A DNA stretch of 10,606 nucleotides from Eubacterium sp. (GTDB lineage: Bacteria > Bacillota > Clostridia > Lachnospirales > Lachnospiraceae), in the NCBI GenBank assembly GCA_003520145.1, contig DOVJ01000166.1:1-10606 (forward strand). Reading direction: 5' to 3'. How positions within the stretch are numbered: position 1 is the stretch's first letter; each line of letters starts with the position of its first letter. Positions 6,284-10,606 of this stretch are shown piece by piece. Under the pieces are notes generated by a model that saw only the letters and a list, made by a program, of their open reading frames with translations, was not told where the DNA came from and made no database searches. The translations under genes and the position numbers were made by a program.

Positions 6284-7171
6284 ATGAGTGAATTAGTCAT
6301 GCTTGTGGGCCTGTGGGGCTCGGGTAAAACAACATATGCAGAGAAGATGAGAAAAGAAGGCTATGAAGTGTTCTCGTCTGATATGGTACGTAAGGATCTG
6401 CACAAGGATGAGCGTATGAAGGATGATATGGAGCTTATCTTCGATATCCTTAACAAGCGTGTTAAACAGGCTCTTCTTGACGGTAAGCGCTGTATATATG
6501 ATGCTTCCAACATAAGATATAAGTGGAGGATGGAATTCTTATCATCTATTGATTTTCCTTGTAAGAAGAAAGCGATCATATTCGCGACTCCTATTGAAAC
6601 CTGTCTTGAGAGGCTTAAGAAATCTGATAAGCCTGTAAGCAATGATGTCATGAGACGTCTTGTCAAGAAGTACTGGGTGCCAGGCTTCTATGAAGGCTTC
6701 GATGAGATTGCGATAGAGCATCAGGGCTTCATAGACTTTAGGTTAGAGGATATCATGGATTATTCGCAGGAGAATCCACATCACTCACTTACGCTTGGCG
6801 AACATATGGCTGCTGCCTGTCGCTATGCTAAGGATAAGGGCTTTGATGAGAGAATCGTGATAGCTGCTAAGTATCACGACTGTGGCAAGGGTTATGCTAA
6901 GACTTACATAGACAGACTCGGCAATATAAGTGATGTTGCACATTATTATGAGCATGAGAATATATCTGCATATATGTTTTTATGCATGGATCCAAAGAAG
7001 CTTGGGATAAGTGATGAAGAGCAGCTTAAGATTGCAACGCTTATCAACTGGCATATGAGGCCTCTGTACTGGGAAATGGGCGGAGACAGAGATCGTGACA
7101 TCAGCATATTCGGTGAAGATATGATGGATGATCTGATGAAGCTTCATGAAGCTGATTCTAACGCTAAGTAG
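6284..7171 (+). CDS. Polynucleotide-kinase-like P-loop domain fused to an HD phosphohydrolase
   Basis: A 295-aa two-domain protein. The N-terminal half (1-150) is a Pnk/zeta-toxin-type P-loop phosphotransferase: Walker A GLWGSGKTT (9-17); SSDMVRKD with Asp33 and Arg36, as in the 5'-OH-binding motif of polynucleotide kinases; IYDASN (Asp73, Asn76) with Arg82; and an Arg/Lys-rich lid from Arg110 to about 130. The C-terminal half (165-295) is an HD domain: NPHHSLTLGEH (His174), YHDCGK (His198-Asp199), YYEHE (His224), NWH (His257) and HEAD (Asp291). It resembles the HD domain of CCA tRNA nucleotidyltransferases. A kinase plus an HD phosphoesterase is the set of activities used in nucleic-acid end healing. 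It starts 3 bases after the EAL gene with no clear ribosome site, so it is probably coupled. A metabolite kinase role is the main alternative. Confidence 0.88.
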   Translation: MSELVMLVGLWGSGKTTYAEKMRKEGYEVFSSDMVRKDLHKDERMKDDMELIFDILNKRVKQALLDGKRCIYDASNIRYKWRMEFLSSIDFPCKKKAIIFATPIETCLERLKKSDKPVSNDVMRRLVKKYWVPGFYEGFDEIAIEHQGFIDFRLEDIMDYSQENPHHSLTLGEHMAAACRYAKDKGFDERIVIAAKYHDCGKGYAKTYIDRLGNISDVAHYYEHENISAYMFLCMDPKKLGISDEEQLKIATLINWHMRPLYWEMGGDRDRDISIFGEDMMDDLMKLHEADSNAK

Positions 7172-7208
7172 GTGTTCTTGACAAGGATAAAGAAGGAAAG
7201 TATAGATT

Positions 7209-8180
7209 ATGGATAATTCGGAATTTGTTCCTGTTATACAGGACGGAAAGATCGCTGATGAAAGCGGGCATGTATATGATCTGACGAGGACGATACCTGG
7301 CAATATACCTGGAATTATGATGGTTGTTATCATCCTGTCACTCGTTGTAGTTGTATTCTTGCTTGTTCAGGGTATAAGAAGATATAAGGGTCACTTTGTG
7401 CCTTTTATAGTGGGAATCCTTGGATATGCTTACTTTGGATTTATTATGAATACTCTTCTTATGGCTTTGCTTTCTGCCATAACAAGACAGTCTGTTACTG
7501 ATACGACGTCGACGCCTGCACTTGTGGTATCTGGTTTTATCATGAGTTCTGTCACTGCTTTGGGCATGTATGTGTGCGGCAGGCTTATGAAGAAGAAGTA
7601 CGCTTCTTTTGGCGATATGTATGTTATGCTTGACGGATATGCGCTCGGTATGATAGGTAACAGTCTTCTCACCATGTATATGGAAAGCGTCATCGTTCAG
7701 TCTATCAACAACAAGGGCGGCTTAGAGAAAGTGCTTGGTGATGTAGAAGCTAAGACGATGCTTTCGTATGCAAAGAACTATGAATATCTCTATAATATCA
7801 AGGAATCGAGTCTTTACATATCAGCTATCTTTAATCTTGTACTTGTGACTGTTGTTGTATATGGTGCTGTTGTAGTATATGCAGTAGTTGATAACAGACT
7901 CAGAGCCGCATATATATGGCTTGTTATAGGTGTGTGTTCTATAGCTGCCATAATCAATTCGCTGATGAGCTACGGTTTTGTAGATCCAAGGATCGGCATA
8001 GTGATCATACTTATCATGGGCTTTATCTACATCAGATATCTCATGATCATAGATAAGGCAAAGCTTGGTCATCTTCTAAAGCACCTCACAGATGACAACG
8101 TACTCGAGGATACTTCTCCTTTTTCTCGTAAGAATATGGAGAAGGCCAATAAGAAAAACAGGAAACTTGGAAAGAAATAA
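7209..8180 (+). CDS. Orphan polytopic membrane protein of unknown function
   Basis: A 323-aa integral membrane protein. Hydrophobic segments lie near 34-54, 62-90, 103-124, 140-160, 201-226, 232-252 and 261-280. An acidic, soluble N-terminus (1-30) precedes them and a basic tail (about 283-323, KANKKNRKLGKK) follows. A hydrophilic loop of about 40 residues separates segments 4 and 5. I see no transporter signature, catalytic motif or family I can name. The layout is loosely reminiscent of small CPBP/YhfC-like membrane proteins, but the catalytic Glu residues of those families are absent. The ribosome site AAGAAGGAAAG (7190-7200) precedes the ATG. It sits between the kinase/HD and pyridoxamine kinase genes and shares their operon. 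Confidence 0.8.
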   Translation: MDNSEFVPVIQDGKIADESGHVYDLTRTIPGNIPGIMMVVIILSLVVVVFLLVQGIRRYKGHFVPFIVGILGYAYFGFIMNTLLMALLSAITRQSVTDTTSTPALVVSGFIMSSVTALGMYVCGRLMKKKYASFGDMYVMLDGYALGMIGNSLLTMYMESVIVQSINNKGGLEKVLGDVEAKTMLSYAKNYEYLYNIKESSLYISAIFNLVLVTVVVYGAVVVYAVVDNRLRAAYIWLVIGVCSIAAIINSLMSYGFVDPRIGIVIILIMGFIYIRYLMIIDKAKLGHLLKHLTDDNVLEDTSPFSRKNMEKANKKNRKLGKK

Positions 8181-8182
8181 TT

Positions 8183-9022
8183 ATGCAATCTGATCACAAT
8201 ATTCAGAAAAAAATAGCATTGATCAACGACTATACGGGCTTTGGCAAATGTTCCTTAGCGGTGCAACTGCCTATCATATCCTATCTTGGAGTGGCATGTG
8301 CACCTTTGCCTACGGCTATTTTGTCCAATCACACCGCATATGATGATTATTATATAGACGATTATACAAAGCACTGGACTGAATATATAGATAAGTGGAG
8401 AAGCTTAAAGCTTCGCTTTGAAGGTATATATTCGGGGTTTCTTGGCAGTGTAGACCAGATCGCCATGGTAGAGGATTTCGCGAAGGAGTTCTTGAAGCCG
8501 GGCGGTCTTGTTGTCGTGGATCCTATCATGGCGGATGACGGAAGGGTATATGATACCTATACCAGAGAGATGTGTGATGAGATGAAGAGGCTCGTGTGCA
8601 TCGCTGATGTTGTTACGCCGAATATAACAGAAGCCTGCATACTTACAGGCTGTGATTATAAGGAGAAGTGGACCTTCAAGGAGCTTTTTGACATAGCTTG
8701 TGAGATATCAGGTATGGGAGCTTCCCGCACTGTTATAACAGGTATAGCAACTGAGCATACTTTGGGTAACTTTGTGTATGAGAAGGGTAAGGAGCCTGTG
8801 ATCGTAAGATGCAAGAGACGTGAAGTCTCTAGGTGCGGTACAGGAGACGTATTCTCATCCATCATAGCTGCAGACTGCCTCAATGGAGTGGATTTCCTGC
8901 AGTCTGTTAAGAGAGCCTCGACATTTGTATCGCAGGCGCTTCTTAAGACAGAGATGCTGGGGATGGACCCTAGGGACGGTATAGCCTTCGAGGATATACT
9001 TGACAAATTAAAAAGGTGTTGA
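8183..9022 (+). CDS. Pyridoxamine/pyridoxal kinase
   Basis: A 279-aa ribokinase-fold kinase that phosphorylates pyridoxamine or pyridoxal at the 5' position in vitamin B6 salvage. The N-terminal motif INDYTGFGKCS (14-24) and ILSNHT (46-51) match the substrate site of PdxK/PdxY-type enzymes. VVDPIMADDG (111-120) and TPNITEA (145-151) are the Mg/ATP-binding segments. RCGTGDVFSS holds the anion hole and catalytic Asp222. The length is normal for the family. The gene starts two bases after the membrane-protein stop, with GGAAAG just upstream, so it is translated as part of the operon. It appears to be the last gene; no good intrinsic terminator follows. ThiD-like hydroxymethylpyrimidine kinase is a less likely alternative because of the PdxK-type N-terminus. 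Confidence 0.93.
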   Translation: MQSDHNIQKKIALINDYTGFGKCSLAVQLPIISYLGVACAPLPTAILSNHTAYDDYYIDDYTKHWTEYIDKWRSLKLRFEGIYSGFLGSVDQIAMVEDFAKEFLKPGGLVVVDPIMADDGRVYDTYTREMCDEMKRLVCIADVVTPNITEACILTGCDYKEKWTFKELFDIACEISGMGASRTVITGIATEHTLGNFVYEKGKEPVIVRCKRREVSRCGTGDVFSSIIAADCLNGVDFLQSVKRASTFVSQALLKTEMLGMDPRDGIAFEDILDKLKRC

Positions 9023-9047
9023 AAAAAGCATAAGCTTGTGCTAATAT
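9019..9047 (+). promoter_or_regulatory. Sigma-A promoter of the surface-protein gene
   Basis: -35 TTGAAA (9019-9024), 17-base spacer, and -10 TAATAT (9042-9047) preceded by TGC, an extended -10. Transcription would begin near 9054, giving a leader of about 42 bases. The -35 overlaps the TGA stop (9020-9022) of the pyridoxamine kinase gene. The spacer holds a near-palindrome, listed separately. Confidence 0.8.
9027..9042. promoter_or_regulatory. 16-bp near-palindrome in the promoter spacer, candidate operator
   Basis: AGCATAAGCTTGTGCT matches its own reverse complement at 14 of 16 positions. It fills the spacer between the -35 and -10 boxes and touches the first base of the -10, so a dimeric regulator bound here would block RNA polymerase. 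It could also form a weak G-U-containing hairpin in read-through RNA, but no U-tract follows. Confidence 0.45.
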
Positions 9048-9095
9048 AGTCTTGTCATATCAGTTTTCTTTTTCGATAGCCCGGAAGGACTTATT

Positions 9096-10606
9096 ATGAA
9101 AAAGAGAATCATTTCGTTTTTTATCATATTATTGCTGATTCTTCAGTTTTTAGAGCCTTATACATATCTTAAGGCAAAACCAACATCGTTTGCGCGAATA
9201 ACTTTTCAAAATGCATATCTGTTATATAACCATTCTACTGGCTGGACTTCATCGTGGGATGAGAGCATGGTTTTTGGCTCTTATGGGAGTACTGCCTCAT
9301 CTATAACTGATCTTACGCCATATGATCACCCTGTTACCAATGATGAATTAATAGAACTTGGGCTTGATAATGTGGCTTATTGCCTTGATATATATTCAAA
9401 GAATCCAGGTTACACAGGGGCTGAGTATGATGGTGAGAGTGGCCTTCAGAAGCTCATAGAGATATATGGAAGTGGTAGTTTTGATCGCATACAGGAGCTT
9501 CTTGAACTTGGTTATCCTGCCAATAAGGGATACTGGTACGAGCACGGCGTATCAGATGAATTCGTGATGATGACTGCAACTCAGATAGCTCTGTGGGGTA
9601 TAACTACCGCTGAGGGCGACCCTCATAGAGAAAGGCTCTTATCAACACTTAGCGAAGATGGGACTTACTTTCTCTTCAACGAGAACCTCTATCCGAATTC
9701 TCCTGGGGCGCAGGCTATGCTTTGCGAACTGATCAAAGTGGCACTGGGGCTTCCTTATGATGTGTCTGAGATTACGCCTGGCATCACGGTTGAGGCAGAA
9801 GATAAGCCTGTATATGATCCTGATACAAAGCTTTACGAGTATAGATTCGAAGTTACATCAAGTAACTGTTATGAAGGGTATAGTGTGAGTATAGATGGTG
9901 CGGGGGATGGAGATACTGTTAAGATCGGGGATGAGTATTATGATGCGGTTTTGCCAGAGATAAGGCTTGATGTAAGTGAAGGGAATATCGCTATAGTTGT
10001 CTGCAGTAGAGATTACGATAAGAAGATAAGCTTGAGTGCTAAGCCTTATTATGTCGATACTTCCGAATATATGTTTTATGATATAGAGGACTCTTACGAA
10101 GGCTCTCCTGTCCAGAAGATGTTATCTATGGATATTAAGGGTTCTCTCAAGCTTGGCGAAGGTGCTGTTGCTGAAGTGTCGGGGGAAGGGATCATAAGAA
10201 AAGGAAGCCTTAAGATATATAAGAAGGGTGAGTTCCTGACTGATTATAAGGAGGACTTCGTCTATGAAGAGGGGTTCTTAAGTGGCGTTGAGTACGGGCT
10301 TTATACGGACTTTGGCTGCTCTGAAGAAAGTCTACTTAGGCGCGCTGTAACTGAAAGAGGAGTTGCCATGATAGAGGATGTGGAAGAGGGAACTTACTAT
10401 CTTAAGGAGATTCGAACTGTAGATGGCTATATAAAGAGTGATGAGGTGTATGAGGTGGTCATAGGTCCGAAGGACAATGAGCCTGTATTCGAGCCTGTTA
10501 TCATGAGTCTTGTGAATCAGAGAACTGCTTTGAGTCTTGACCTTATTAAGACTTCTGAAGATATGCCTGTAGAAGGCGCTGTATACGGTCTCTATGCAGG
10601 TTCTGA
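9096..10606 (+). CDS. Secreted thioester-domain surface adhesin with SpaA/Cna-B-type domains (partial, 3' end outside window)
   Basis: Open for 503 codons to the right edge. The ribosome site GGAAGGA (9083-9089) lies six bases before the ATG. The signal peptide is MKKR followed by a hydrophobic core at 5-19, with cleavage near LKA (25-27). A thioester (TQXA) domain spans about 35-225: VAYCLDIY gives Cys96 and TATQIALW gives Gln163, the pair that forms the internal thioester used for covalent attachment to host or substrate surfaces. Beta-rich sequence follows. A SpaA/prealbumin-like domain at about 368-475 has a candidate isopeptide Lys376, GVEYGLYTD, YYLKEI (Glu438) with DGY, and Asn474. A second such domain begins at about 478 (LDLIKTSED, Lys485; GAVYGLYAG) and is cut by the edge. 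A C-terminal sortase signal is expected beyond the window but not seen. Related families are pilus tip and wall-anchored adhesins. Confidence 0.9.
   Translation, partial: MKKRIISFFIILLLILQFLEPYTYLKAKPTSFARITFQNAYLLYNHSTGWTSSWDESMVFGSYGSTASSITDLTPYDHPVTNDELIELGLDNVAYCLDIYSKNPGYTGAEYDGESGLQKLIEIYGSGSFDRIQELLELGYPANKGYWYEHGVSDEFVMMTATQIALWGITTAEGDPHRERLLSTLSEDGTYFLFNENLYPNSPGAQAMLCELIKVALGLPYDVSEITPGITVEAEDKPVYDPDTKLYEYRFEVTSSNCYEGYSVSIDGAGDGDTVKIGDEYYDAVLPEIRLDVSEGNIAIVVCSRDYDKKISLSAKPYYVDTSEYMFYDIEDSYEGSPVQKMLSMDIKGSLKLGEGAVAEVSGEGIIRKGSLKIYKKGEFLTDYKEDFVYEEGFLSGVEYGLYTDFGCSEESLLRRAVTERGVAMIEDVEEGTYYLKEIRTVDGYIKSDEVYEVVIGPKDNEPVFEPVIMSLVNQRTALSLDLIKTSEDMPVEGAVYGLYAGS

Noticed and set aside
7178..7206. 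TTGACA with TATAGA at a 17-base spacing before the membrane-protein gene
   Set aside because: The -10 lacks the conserved final T, and a start near 7213 would fall inside the coding sequence. The interval is better explained as the ribosome site AAGAAGGAAAG within an operon.
7209..8180. YhfC/CPBP-type intramembrane protease
   Set aside because: The helix count is similar, but the paired catalytic Glu/His motifs of these families are not present.
9023..9060. Intrinsic terminator after the pyridoxamine kinase gene
   Set aside because: The only hairpin is the 6-bp G-U-containing palindrome in the promoter, and it is followed by AATATAG rather than a U-tract.
9048..9095. Possible riboswitch in the leader of the adhesin gene, given the c-di-GMP context
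   Set aside because: The leader is only about 42 bases, too short for known c-di-GMP riboswitches, and the conserved core is absent.
1..10606. tRNA, CRISPR arrays, transposases, integrases or attachment repeats
   Set aside because: No cloverleaf, regularly spaced repeat, DDE or integrase-like protein, or terminal inverted repeat was found by reading both strands.

Overview
The window looks like a low-GC Gram-positive chromosome, most likely Clostridia and probably Lachnospiraceae (Butyrivibrio/Roseburia-like). This rests on the strong AGGAGG-type ribosome sites, heavy use of ATA and AGA/AGG codons, consensus sigma-A promoters, and the content: a PTS-EIIC/EAL fusion, a thioester-domain adhesin and ABC-2 exporters. 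The genus is inference. All supported genes are on the + strand.

Region 1 (1-100): the last 11 codons of an unidentified gene, then a GC-rich hairpin that has no U-tract.

Region 2 (101-3494): a tight, AT-rich cassette of five genes. It encodes a small Sec-exported protein (145 aa), two ABC-2-like permease subunits, their ATPase, and a membrane-anchored extracytoplasmic protein. The layout resembles Sec-secreted bacteriocin or peptide loci with a self-protection ABC transporter. The 145-aa product has a weak lactococcin-972-like look, but this is a hypothesis. The cassette ends in an intrinsic terminator at 3479-3509.

Region 3 (3547-9022): a five-gene operon driven by a near-consensus promoter whose -35 box lies inside the preceding terminator and contains the preceding stop codon. 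Gene order is HAD phosphatase, PTS-EIIC/EAL c-di-GMP phosphodiesterase, polynucleotide-kinase-like/HD fusion, orphan polytopic membrane protein, pyridoxamine kinase. Gaps are -11, +3, +37 and +2 nt. The EIIC half keeps the His and Glu typical of the sugar site and the EAL half keeps its catalytic residues, so the protein may couple sugar sensing to c-di-GMP breakdown. The kinase/HD protein has the parts of an RNA or DNA end-healing enzyme, in the opposite domain order to the described HD-Pnk.

Region 4 (9019-10606, open at the right edge): a second strong promoter, again with a stop codon inside its -35 and with a near-palindrome filling its spacer. It drives a secreted surface protein with a Cys-Gln thioester (TQXA) domain followed by SpaA/Cna-B-type domains. 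A c-di-GMP phosphodiesterase operon directly upstream of an adhesin suggests, but does not prove, a shared role in surface attachment.

No tRNA, rRNA, CRISPR array or insertion sequence was seen. No gap between genes exceeds about 75 bases.
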